This document shows, one piece after another, positions 56,656 through 64,000 of a stretch of DNA of 64,000 nucleotides. The stretch's first letter is position 1. Every line of letters begins with the position of its first letter. The stretch is from positions 3,934,501 to 3,998,500 of the forward strand of contig NZ_CP102772.1 of assembly GCF_026020075.1 (NCBI RefSeq), given 5' to 3'. A program made the translations under genes and the position numbers. The DNA comes from Bosea sp. NBC_00550 (GTDB lineage: Bacteria > Pseudomonadota > Alphaproteobacteria > Rhizobiales > Beijerinckiaceae). The notes below the pieces were generated by a model that was not told the origin of the DNA, made no database searches, and saw only the letters and a program-made list of their open reading frames with translations.

Positions 56656-57861
56656 GTGTCACGCCAGAATTATCTTTTCACCAGCGAGTCCGTCTCCGAG
56701 GGACATCCCGACAAGGTCTGCGACCGCATCTCGGACGAGATCGTCGATCTGTTCTTCAAGGAGGCGGTCAAGGCCGGCTACGAGCCGTCCAAGGTCCGCG
56801 TCGCGGCCGAAACGCTGGCGACGACCAACCGCGTCGTCATCGCCGGCGAGGTCCGCACCCATCTCGACGAGAAGCAGATCAAGTCCAAGGTGAAGTCGGC
56901 CGCCCGCAAGGCGATCCGCAACATCGGCTATGAGCAGGACGGCTTCCACTGGAAGAAGTGCAAGATCGACGTGCTGCTGCATCCGCAGTCGGCCGATATC
57001 GCCCAGGGCGTCGACGAGACCGGCAACAAGGATGTCGGCGCCGGCGACCAGGGCATCATGTTCGGCTATGCCAGCCGCGAGACGCCCGAGCTGCTGCCCG
57101 CTCCGATCTACTACGCCCACAAGATCCTCGAGACGCTGACGCTCGCCCGCAAGAAGGGCGAAGGCGATGCCGCCAAGCTCGGCCCCGACGCCAAGAGCCA
57201 GGTCACGGTCAAGTACGAGAACGGCAAGCCGGTCGGCGTCACGCAGATCGTGCTCTCGACCCAGCATCTCGACGAGTCCCTGAGCTCGGCCGATGTCCGC
57301 AAGATCGTCGAGCCCTATATCCGCCAGGCCCTGCCGGAAGGCTGGATCTCCAAGGACACTGTCTGGCACATCAATCCGACCGGCAAGTTCGTGATCGGTG
57401 GTCCCGACGGCGACGCCGGCCTCACCGGCCGCAAGATCATCGTCGACACCTATGGAGGCGCGGCTCCGCATGGCGGCGGCGCCTTCTCCGGCAAGGACCC
57501 GACCAAGGTCGACCGCTCGGCCGCCTATGCGGCCCGCTACCTCGCCAAGAACATCGTTGCGGCCAAGCTCGCCGACCGCGCCACGATCCAGCTCTCCTAC
57601 GCCATCGGCGTCGCCAAGCCCCTGTCGATCTATGTCGATCTGCACGGCACCGGCAAGGTCGAGGAATCGAAGCTTGAGGACGTGCTGGGCAAGCTCGTCG
57701 ACCTCTCGCCGAACGGCATTCGCAACCATCTCGGCCTCAACAAGCCGATCTATGCGAAGACCTCGGCCTACGGCCATTTCGGCCGCAAGGCCGGCCGCGA
57801 CGGCAGCTTCTCCTGGGAGAAGACCGACCTCGTCGACGCGCTCAAGAAGGCTGTCGCCTGA
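56656..57861 (+). CDS. metK: S-adenosylmethionine synthetase
   Basis: 401 residues from the GTG at 56656 ([27 protein letters not shown]); the upstream frame is unrelated. Signature motifs are [12 protein letters not shown] and [27 protein letters not shown]. It makes SAM from methionine and ATP. The 155-nt leader contains a palindrome, but I recognise no SAM riboswitch. A strong terminator follows. Confidence 0.97.
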   Translation: MSRQNYLFTSESVSEGHPDKVCDRISDEIVDLFFKEAVKAGYEPSKVRVAAETLATTNRVVIAGEVRTHLDEKQIKSKVKSAARKAIRNIGYEQDGFHWKKCKIDVLLHPQSADIAQGVDETGNKDVGAGDQGIMFGYASRETPELLPAPIYYAHKILETLTLARKKGEGDAAKLGPDAKSQVTVKYENGKPVGVTQIVLSTQHLDESLSSADVRKIVEPYIRQALPEGWISKDTVWHINPTGKFVIGGPDGDAGLTGRKIIVDTYGGAAPHGGGAFSGKDPTKVDRSAAYAARYLAKNIVAAKLADRATIQLSYAIGVAKPLSIYVDLHGTGKVEESKLEDVLGKLVDLSPNGIRNHLGLNKPIYAKTSAYGHFGRKAGRDGSFSWEKTDLVDALKKAVA

Positions 57862-57887
57862 AACGACCTCGTCGGGTCATGAACAAG

Positions 57888-57920
57888 AAGGCCGGGGTCC
57901 ACCCGGCCTTTTTCTTTTGA
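57888..57920 (+). terminator. Rho-independent terminator of metK
   Basis: A 9-bp stem, AAGGCCGGG (57888-57896) / CCCGGCCTT (57902-57910), with a 5-nt loop and TTTTTCTTTT after it, 27 nt past the stop. Confidence 0.9.
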
Positions 57921-57948
57921 CTTGCTGGATAAGGCCGTTGAAACACCG

Positions 57949-58040
57949 CGGTGATCCGGGGCTTGACCCGGAATTCATCGGAGGGCTCTGGAGCTCTATG
58001 ATGGATTCCGGATCTCCGCTTCGCTGCGTCCGGAATGACG
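57949..58040. repeat. REP-like intergenic palindrome between metK and trmB
   Basis: Arms around CCGGAATTCAT near 57969 and ATGGATTCCGG near 58002 form a long imperfect inverted repeat. It ends with CTCCGCTTCGCTGCGTCCGG and AATGAC. The CTTCGCTGCGTCCGGAATGAC ending is a familiar form of a Hyphomicrobiales intergenic repeat (recalled). It lies between the metK terminator and the trmB start. Confidence 0.55.
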
Positions 58041-58075
58041 GCGCTTGATCGGACAATGCGGTACGAACACGGATC

Positions 58076-58771
58076 ATGACCCACGACCCCGACCACGACG
58101 AAAGGGCCTTCTACGGCCGCCGCAAGGGCAAGGCGCTGCGCGACGGCCAGAGCCACCTGATCGAACATACCCTGCCGCGCCTGCGTTTGCCGGAAGGCGA
58201 CATCGCCGATCTTAACGCGCTGTTTCCCGAGCCGGTGGAGGCCGTGCGCCTGGAGATCGGGTTCGGCGGCGGCGAGCATCTGCTGATGCGCATGCGCGAG
58301 AGCCCGCAGATCGGCTTCATCGGCGTCGAGCCGTTCATCAACGGCATGGCCAAGTTTCTCGCCGTCGCGGAGCGCGAGGGCCTGACCAATATCCGGGTCT
58401 GGGACGGCGATGCGGCCCTGTTGCTGCCGCGGCTTCCGGCCGGCAGCCTCGATGCCATCGACCTGCTTTATCCCGATCCATGGCCGAAGCGCCGCCAGCG
58501 CAAGCGCCGCTTCGTCTCCGAACGGACTCTGGCCCTGCTCGCCCGGGCTCTGAAGGCTGGCGGGCGCTTCCGTTTCGCCAGCGATATCGACGATTACGTC
58601 GGCTGGACGCTGTCGCGGCTGCTCGCCTCGCCCGATTTCGACTGGGCCGACGAGCGGCCGGGCGACTGGCGCACCCCCTATCCTGGCTGGATCCGGACTC
58701 GCTACGAGGCGAAGGCGGTGCGCGAAGGCCGTATCTCCAGCTACCTCACGGCTTGGCGTCGCGCATTCTGA
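58076..58771 (+). CDS. trmB: tRNA (guanine-N7-)-methyltransferase TrmB
   Basis: 231 residues. RLEIGFGGGEHLLMRMRESPQIGFIGVEPFINGM is the SAM-binding motif. LLYPDPWPKRRQRKRRFVSE carries the family's PDPWPK signature. It makes m7G46 in tRNA. The last 26 nt overlap, tail to tail, the end of the DUF2336 gene on the other strand. Confidence 0.97.
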   Translation: MTHDPDHDERAFYGRRKGKALRDGQSHLIEHTLPRLRLPEGDIADLNALFPEPVEAVRLEIGFGGGEHLLMRMRESPQIGFIGVEPFINGMAKFLAVAEREGLTNIRVWDGDAALLLPRLPAGSLDAIDLLYPDPWPKRRQRKRRFVSERTLALLARALKAGGRFRFASDIDDYVGWTLSRLLASPDFDWADERPGDWRTPYPGWIRTRYEAKAVREGRISSYLTAWRRAF

Positions 58772-59834
58772 GGAAGCCGAGCACGCGCTGGGCCGTGCTC
58801 TGTGCGAGATTGCGGAAGCTGTCGCGGGCGCGATCGACGGCGGCCTGCGATTTTCCGAAATCCTTGCGCAGCGAGATCAGCGCCGCCGTCGTCTCCCACG
58901 ACCAGCCGAGGCCGCGCGCGACGATCAGGATCGCCTCGCGATCGGTGCCGAGAATGACCTGTTCGCTCGCCGGCAGGCTGAGCTGCGCCAACACGGCGAC
59001 GGCGCAGGTGGCGTGCTCGGTCGCGGCCTGTTGCGCGAAGCTGCGAACCTTCTCCTCGTCGAGCAGGCCGGCTTCGTTCAGTTCCCGGATCTCGACGAGC
59101 GCCGCGCTGATGGCGCCGAGCTCGCCGGGCATCTGGCCGCCGGCCGCGATGGCATCGGCGCCGCGCTCGACCGCGCCGTCGACATCCCCGGCCAGCTTCG
59201 GTTCCAGGCTTTCGCTCAGGCGACGGCGGGCGGAGCTCTTGGCGGCGGCCATGAGCTGGCCGACCAGCTCGGCCGGAATATCGCGCCGCAGGCCGAGCGT
59301 GGCCTGGAGCGCATCGTCCTGTGCCGCCCGCATCACGAGCACGCCCATGCCGTGGCGCGAAAAGCGCGCGGTCTGGTTGGCAGCGACCGCATGGGTCACG
59401 ACGCGCCCGCCGCGCAGAATGAGAAAGTCGGTGACCGGCTCGCCGAGGTCCGGCCGCTCGGTGATGGCGAGCATGTGGTCGCGGCCCTTGGCTGCGGAGA
59501 CCGCGACGAGGTCCTGATCGGTCAGGCGCGGCGATTGCACCAGCACCGCGCGCGCCACGGCGATCTCGTCGAGGGCAAGCTGGCGCACCACGCCGCTCGG
59601 CGCATTGGGCACGGGCGCAATGCGTTCCGACAGCTCGACGCGGGCGCGCAGCTCGATCGCCCGCGACAGCCGCCCGATGACCGCGTCGAAGACGCCGACC
59701 TGTTCCTCGTCCATGTCGATCGCGGTGGCGAGGAAGAGATCCGTCAGGCGCGAGAGAACGACAGCTCGCTCGTCGCTGGAGCCGCGCGCCATCGTCGTTT
59801 CGAGGTCTCGCAGCAGCGTTGCGACCGCACTCAT
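58746..59834 (-). CDS. DUF2336-domain protein
   Basis: 362 residues, helical and soluble, in the pattern of alphaproteobacterial DUF2336 proteins. [57 protein letters not shown] is the N-terminal signature; central repeats of about 30 residues look HEAT-like. No catalytic motif. Function is unknown. It is antiparallel between trmB and rimP, interrupting the usual trmB-rimP run. Confidence 0.85.
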   Translation of the reverse strand: MSAVATLLRDLETTMARGSSDERAVVLSRLTDLFLATAIDMDEEQVGVFDAVIGRLSRAIELRARVELSERIAPVPNAPSGVVRQLALDEIAVARAVLVQSPRLTDQDLVAVSAAKGRDHMLAITERPDLGEPVTDFLILRGGRVVTHAVAANQTARFSRHGMGVLVMRAAQDDALQATLGLRRDIPAELVGQLMAAAKSSARRRLSESLEPKLAGDVDGAVERGADAIAAGGQMPGELGAISAALVEIRELNEAGLLDEEKVRSFAQQAATEHATCAVAVLAQLSLPASEQVILGTDREAILIVARGLGWSWETTAALISLRKDFGKSQAAVDRARDSFRNLAQSTAQRVLGFLRMRDAKP

Positions 59835-59912
59835 ACTCTGTCCTCAACCACTATCCCGCTTCCCACATTGGCAGGGAAGGATGACCATCGGGTTATCGCC
59901 GGTGCTCGGAGC

Positions 59913-59941
59913 TTGCATATCGAGGCGATGCGGACTAAATA
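59913..59941 (+). promoter_or_regulatory. Predicted sigma-70 promoter of the rimP-nusA-infB operon
   Basis: TTGCAT (59913-59918), a 17-bp spacer and TAAATA (59936-59941). A start near 59948 would put about 30 nt before an intrinsic terminator and 105 nt before the rimP ATG. Confidence 0.45.
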
Positions 59942-59980
59942 GCGCCCAACAGCTCTGGTATCGGTTAACGCCGGTGATCA

Positions 59981-60010
59981 AGAGCGGGCCGGCCGGCCCG
60001 CTCTTTTTTA
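59981..60010 (+). terminator. Strong intrinsic terminator in the rimP-nusA leader
   Basis: A 10-bp stem, AGAGCGGGCC / GGCCCGCTCT, with a GGCC loop (59981-60004), runs straight into TTTTTTA on the plus strand. There is no plus-strand gene upstream of it, so it must end a short leader or small RNA. The minus strand lacks a T-run. Confidence 0.85.
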
Positions 60011-60051
60011 TTGGCCGCAACCCGCCGGAGGCAGACGGGACGGCCCGGGGC

Positions 60052-60744
60052 ATGACGACAAGCGAACCGACAGCATCATCCGCTCATGAAGCCCGACTTG
60101 TTGTCGAAGGCGGCGTGGCGGCGCGTGTCGCCACGATCATCGAGCCGGCGATCGTCGATCTCGGCTACCGGCTGGTGCGTGTGCGCGTGACCGCGCAGAA
60201 CGGCTGCACCGTGCAGATCATGGCCGAGCGGCCCGATGGCTCGATGACGGTCGAGGGCTGCGAGGAGATCAGCCAGGCGGTTTCGCCGGTGCTCGACGTC
60301 GACGATCCCATTCAGGCGGCCTATTATCTCGAGGTGTCGTCGCCGGGCATCGACCGGCCGCTGGTGCGTGCGAGCGACTTCGAGCGCTGGGCCGGCCATC
60401 TCGCCAAGATCGACACGAGCGAGCCGGTTTCCGGCCGCAAGCGCTTCCGCGGCATCCTGCGTGGCGTGGCCGGGAAGGATGCGCTGCTGACGCGGGACGA
60501 CGCCAAGAGCGAGGAAGAGCGCGACGTCGCGATTCCGATGCGCTTGATCGCCGAGGCGCGGCTGGTCCTGACCGATGCGCTCGTCACGGAATCGCTGCGC
60601 CGCGGGAAGTCCGGCCTGCCGCCGGAGATGCCGGCGGCCGAAGAGATCGCCAGCCCGAAGAAGGGCCGAGGGAAATCGCTGGGACCGCGACCGGGCAAGA
60701 CCGGCAATGCGGTTCCGCAAAGCAACGATACCGAAGAGGAGTGA
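60052..60744 (+). CDS. rimP: Ribosome maturation factor RimP
   Basis: 230 residues from the ATG at 60052. The RimP fold shows [48 protein letters not shown] and [12 protein letters not shown]. The C-terminal 45 residues are a Lys/Pro-rich extension ([17 protein letters not shown]) longer than in E. coli, common in alphaproteobacteria. It aids 30S assembly. First gene of rimP-nusA-ylxR-infB. Confidence 0.96.
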   Translation: MTTSEPTASSAHEARLVVEGGVAARVATIIEPAIVDLGYRLVRVRVTAQNGCTVQIMAERPDGSMTVEGCEEISQAVSPVLDVDDPIQAAYYLEVSSPGIDRPLVRASDFERWAGHLAKIDTSEPVSGRKRFRGILRGVAGKDALLTRDDAKSEEERDVAIPMRLIAEARLVLTDALVTESLRRGKSGLPPEMPAAEEIASPKKGRGKSLGPRPGKTGNAVPQSNDTEEE

Positions 60745-60749
60745 GCGTC

Positions 60750-62342
60750 ATGGTCGTCAGCGCCAACAGGCTCGAACTGCTGCAGATCGCCGACGCGGTG
60801 GCGCGCGAGAAGTCGATCGATCGCCAGATCGTCGTCGATGCCATGCAGGACGCCATCGCCAAGGCCGCCCGCTCGCGCTACGGCGCCGAGACCGACGTCC
60901 ATGCCGAGATCAGCACCAAGACCGGCGAACTGCGCCTCGCCCGCCATCTCCAGGTCGTCGAGACCGTCGAGAACCCGGCGATCGAGATCACGGTCGACGA
61001 GGCCAAGCGCCACAACCCGGCCGCCCAGGTCGGCGACGTCATCGCCGATCCGCTGCCGCCCTTCGATTTCGGCCGCATCGCCGCCCAGTCGGCCAAGCAG
61101 GTCATCGTCCAGAAGGTGCGCGAGGCCGAGCGTGACCGTCAGTACGACGAGTACAAGGATCGCATCGGCGAGATCGTCAACGGCGCAGTCAAGCGCGTCG
61201 AGTACGGCAACGTCTTCGTCGATCTCGGCCGTGGCGAAGCCATCATCCGCCGCGACGAGATGATCCCGCGCGAGACCTTCAAGGTCGGTGACCGCGCCCG
61301 CGCCTATGTCTACGACGTGCGCCGCGAGCCGCGTGGGCCCCAGATCTTCCTGTCGCGAACCCATCCGCAGTTCATGGCCAAGCTCTTCGGCCAGGAAGTG
61401 CCTGAGATCTATGACGGGATCGTCGAGGTGAAGGCCGTGGCCCGCGATCCGGGTTCGCGCGCCAAGATCGCCGTGATCTCCCGCGATTCCTCGATCGATC
61501 CGGTCGGCGCCTGCGTCGGCATGCGTGGTTCGCGCGTGCAGGCCGTCGTCGGCGAGCTGCAGGGCGAGAAGATCGACATCATTCCGTGGTCGCCGGATGT
61601 CGCGACCTTCGTCGTCAACGCGCTGCAGCCGGCCGAAGTCGCGAAGGTGGTGCTCGACGAGGAAGCCGACAAGATCGAGGTCGTGGTGCCCGACGAGCAG
61701 CTCTCGCTCGCCATCGGCCGCCGTGGCCAGAACGTGCGCCTCGCCTCGCAGCTCACCGGCTGGGATATCGACATTCTGACGGAAGCCGAGGAGTCGGAGC
61801 GCCGCCAGAAGGAATTCCTGCAGCGCACCGAGATCTTCATGAACGCGCTGAACGTCGACGAGACGGTCGGCCAGCTGCTGGCTTCGGAAGGCTTCCGCAA
61901 TGTCGAGGAGCTCGCCTATGTCGACCTCGCCGAGCTCGCCTCGATCGAGGGCTTCGACGAGGACACCGCTGGCGAGATCCAGAGCCGTGCGCTCGAGCAT
62001 CTGGCCACCATCGAGGCCGAGCTCGACGAGAAGCGCCGCGCTCTCGGCGTCGAGGACGCCTTGCGCGAGGTCGATGGCGTCACCACTTCCATGATGGTCG
62101 CTTTCGGCGAGAACGACGTGAAGAGCGTCGAGGATCTCGCGGGCTGCGCCACGGACGACCTGATCGGCTGGACCGAGCGCAAGGACGGCGAGTCGACCCG
62201 TCACGCCGGCTATCTCGACGGCTTCGATCTCTCCCGCCAGGATGCCGAGGCCATCATCATGGCTGCGCGCGTCCACGCCGGCTGGATCGAGGCGCCGACC
62301 GAGGAGCCCGCGACCGAAGCCGACGAGGCGGCCGAGGCCTGA
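60750..62342 (+). CDS. nusA: Transcription elongation/antitermination factor NusA
   Basis: 530 residues from the ATG at 60750 (GAGGAGTG upstream); a GTG at 60741 overlaps the rimP stop. N-terminal RNAP-binding domain, then S1 (VKRVEYGNVFVDLGRGEAIIRRDE), two KH domains (CVGMRGSRVQAVVGELQGEKIDII, AIGRRGQNVRLASQLTGWDIDI) and two C-terminal acidic HhH-like repeats to residue 530. It modulates pausing, termination and antitermination. Confidence 0.97.
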   Translation: MVVSANRLELLQIADAVAREKSIDRQIVVDAMQDAIAKAARSRYGAETDVHAEISTKTGELRLARHLQVVETVENPAIEITVDEAKRHNPAAQVGDVIADPLPPFDFGRIAAQSAKQVIVQKVREAERDRQYDEYKDRIGEIVNGAVKRVEYGNVFVDLGRGEAIIRRDEMIPRETFKVGDRARAYVYDVRREPRGPQIFLSRTHPQFMAKLFGQEVPEIYDGIVEVKAVARDPGSRAKIAVISRDSSIDPVGACVGMRGSRVQAVVGELQGEKIDIIPWSPDVATFVVNALQPAEVAKVVLDEEADKIEVVVPDEQLSLAIGRRGQNVRLASQLTGWDIDILTEAEESERRQKEFLQRTEIFMNALNVDETVGQLLASEGFRNVEELAYVDLAELASIEGFDEDTAGEIQSRALEHLATIEAELDEKRRALGVEDALREVDGVTTSMMVAFGENDVKSVEDLAGCATDDLIGWTERKDGESTRHAGYLDGFDLSRQDAEAIIMAARVHAGWIEAPTEEPATEADEAAEA

Positions 62343-62356
62343 GCGGAGCTGTCGCG

Positions 62357-63046
62357 GTGAAGGCGGCGCAGAAGGATGGTCCGGAGCGGAGCTGCGTCGT
62401 CACGCGCACCGTGAAGGCGCCTGACGATCTGATCCGCTTCGTCGCCGGGCCGGATGGCGTGCTCGTGCCGGATCTGCGGCGCAAGCTGCCCGGCCGCGGT
62501 GTCTGGGCCAGCTTGAGCCGCAAGACCGTGGCCGAGGCGATCAAGCGAAAAGCCTTCGAGCGCTCGCTCAAGGCAAAGGTCGCGGTTCCGGCTGATTTGC
62601 CGGATATGATCGACCGGTTGATGCATCGGGACGCGCTGCAGGCGCTGTCGATGGCCAACAAGGCCGGCCTCGTCATCGCCGGCTTTGCCAAGGTCGAGGC
62701 GCTCGTTGAATCAGGCCGCTGCCTCGCAGTCGTCGCGGCGAGCGACGGAGCCGAGGACGGCAAGCGCAAGATCGGCCAGTCGGTCCGCAGGTTGGCGGCG
62801 GCCCGCGCGGCCGAAGGGCTCAAGGCCCGGGAATTGCCCGTCGTCGCGATTTTCACGGCGGCGGATTTGGAATTGGCGTTGGGGCGGGCACATGTGATAC
62901 ATGCCGCGCTTGCTCCGGGACCAGCGGCCGAGGGCGTGCTCTCGCGCTGGCGTCGGCTCGTCCGTTACCGGACGGACGATACCGCCGCACCCGACCAGAA
63001 CGACACTGAAGACACGACCGAACCGGCAGGACCGAACGCGGAATGA
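62357..63046 (+). CDS. YlxR/DUF448-L7Ae-like RNA-binding protein
   Basis: 229 residues, GTG start at 62357. The YlxR domain lies at about 8-85 ([25 protein letters not shown], then [15 protein letters not shown]). A ribosomal-L7Ae-like segment follows ([29 protein letters not shown]). This two-part form is typical of alphaproteobacteria. It probably binds RNA. Its stop overlaps the infB start (ATGA). Confidence 0.93.
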   Translation: MKAAQKDGPERSCVVTRTVKAPDDLIRFVAGPDGVLVPDLRRKLPGRGVWASLSRKTVAEAIKRKAFERSLKAKVAVPADLPDMIDRLMHRDALQALSMANKAGLVIAGFAKVEALVESGRCLAVVAASDGAEDGKRKIGQSVRRLAAARAAEGLKARELPVVAIFTAADLELALGRAHVIHAALAPGPAAEGVLSRWRRLVRYRTDDTAAPDQNDTEDTTEPAGPNAE

Positions 63047-64000
63047 CCGATACCAAAAACCCGGGCGACAAGACTCTTTCCGTCAACCCGCCCAAGACCC
63101 TGTCGCTGAAGCGGCCTGTCGAGCAGAGCACTGTTCGCCAGAGCTTCTCGCATGGGCGCTCCAAGCAGGTCGTCGTCGAGGTCAAGCGCCGCGCCGGCGG
63201 GCCGGAGGTGAAGGAACCCGTCGCGCCGCGTCCTCCGCAGGCTCCGGCGCAGCAGGCCGCTCCGCAGCCCCGCCCCGCGCCCGCTCCGCAGCGTCCGGCC
63301 GGCAGCATGCTGCTGCGCACCTTGTCCGACGAGGAGAAGGATGCGCGTCAGCGCGCCCTCGCCGAAGCGCGCAGCACCGAGGCCGAGGCGCGCCGCGCCG
63401 CCGAGGAGGATGCACGCCAGCGTGCGGCCGCCGCCGATCGCGAGCGCCAGGAGCGCGAGGCCGCCCAGGCGCGCCAGCGCCAGGAAGAGGAACGCCGTCG
63501 CCACGAAGACGAGCAGAAGCGTCGCGCCGAGAGCGTCGTGCGCCAGCGCGAGGATCACGCGCCCCGCCCGGCCGCTCCGCCCGCCGCGCCGCGCGATGCC
63601 GCTCCCCAGGCAGCGGCCCCCGCGCCGCAGCCGACCCAGTATTTTGGCCGTCCGGCCCCGTCCGGCCCGCGCGAGTTCGCGCCGCGGCAGCCGATGCGCG
63701 ACACCGGTGCGCGTCCGCCGCGCCTCGATAGCCGCCCGCCGCGCTCGGATGCGCCCCGGCCGCCCCGGGTGGATGCCTCGGCCCCCGCCGAGCCCGCCAT
63801 CGCGCGTCCGGCCCGTCAGGTGCCGTCCAGCGGAGCCCCGCGCAATCGCTCGGATGACGTCGACGTCAAGGCCGCGTTCCGCCGTCCCGGCGTGGGCGCC
63901 GGCGCCGGCCGTGGTCCCGCTCCGGCGGCGCCCAAGACGCCGAAGACCACCAACGACAAGCCGCGCGGCCGTCTGACGCTCGCCACCGCCACGGGCGGCG
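63043..64000 (+). CDS. infB: Translation initiation factor IF-2, N-terminal part (cut by window edge)
   Basis: Open without a stop from the ATG at 63043 to the window end (about 319 residues). [32 protein letters not shown] is the alphaproteobacterial IF-2 start. Then come a long Ala/Arg/Glu coiled-coil and Pro-rich linkers. The GTPase and C-terminal domains lie beyond the edge. Identification rests on this N-terminus and on rimP-nusA-ylxR synteny. Confidence 0.93.
   Translation, partial: MTDTKNPGDKTLSVNPPKTLSLKRPVEQSTVRQSFSHGRSKQVVVEVKRRAGGPEVKEPVAPRPPQAPAQQAAPQPRPAPAPQRPAGSMLLRTLSDEEKDARQRALAEARSTEAEARRAAEEDARQRAAAADRERQEREAAQARQRQEEERRRHEDEQKRRAESVVRQREDHAPRPAAPPAAPRDAAPQAAAPAPQPTQYFGRPAPSGPREFAPRQPMRDTGARPPRLDSRPPRSDAPRPPRVDASAPAEPAIARPARQVPSSGAPRNRSDDVDVKAAFRRPGVGAGAGRGPAPAAPKTPKTTNDKPRGRLTLATATGG

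Overview
This is a GC-rich (roughly two-thirds G+C) stretch of a bacterial chromosome. Gene content and gene order are those of an alphaproteobacterium of the Hyphomicrobiales (Rhizobiales). A Bosea- or Beijerinckiaceae-like organism is my best guess, but the genus cannot be fixed from sequence reading alone. I see no prophage, insertion sequence, CRISPR array, rRNA or tRNA. Nearly all of the DNA is core housekeeping gene clusters, with a few accessory modules between them.

Layout. (1) 1-4.4 kb: the end of exonuclease III, an EamA-type exporter, a response regulator paired with a stand-alone cNMP-binding-fold protein, an L,D-transpeptidase, a frameshifted VOC gene and a YggS-type PLP protein. 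(2) 4.5-8.7 kb: leuS-lptE-holA. (3) 8.7-17.8 kb, all leftward: parB, parA, rsmG, mnmG, mnmE, rho, hemJ, hemE. (4) 17.84-18.28 kb: a 435-bp gap between hemE and ppsR that looks like the chromosomal replication origin. It holds a full CtrA box, a near-perfect parS, DnaA-box-like 9-mers and a cluster of GANTC sites, and transcription diverges away from it. (5) 18.3-21.9 kb, rightward: ppsR-maf-aroE-coaE-dnaQ. (6) 22-27.5 kb: TerC, secB, then timA-mltA-smr-XRE and an adenosine-kinase-like gene. (7) 27.7-32 kb, leftward: an FMN-binding protein, an alpha/beta hydrolase, pnp and rpsO. (8) 32.2-35.8 kb: a bacterial non-homologous end-joining locus (small ORF-ku-ligD). (9) 35.9-39.9 kb: an HxlR repressor with a divergent NAD(P)-binding protein, an Atu4866-like small protein and a large chemoreceptor. 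(10) 40.3-43.3 kb: hslV - membrane protein - hslU. (11) 43.3-43.9 kb: a ParDE toxin-antitoxin pair behind a perfect palindrome. (12) 43.9-64 kb: the long rhizobial-type cluster murJ-trpS-usp-nfu-tsaB-rimI-plsC-miaB-phoH-ybeY-corC-lnt-XRE-metK-trmB-(DUF2336)-rimP-nusA-ylxR-infB, with infB running off the end.

How it fits together. The parABS system, the putative oriC and the CtrA/GANTC signals form one chromosome replication and segregation module of the kind studied in Caulobacter. ParB would load at parS-like sites seen at 11.0, 18.0 and 29.3 kb. The remaining operons cover tRNA modification and charging, cell-envelope biogenesis, protein quality control, and transcription and translation. 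The points most worth following up are the origin region, the uncharacterised membrane protein inside the hslVU operon, the 83-residue ORF translationally coupled to ku, the promoter-terminator unit ahead of rimP-nusA-infB, and the apparent absence of a fur/mur gene from the rimI-miaB cluster.
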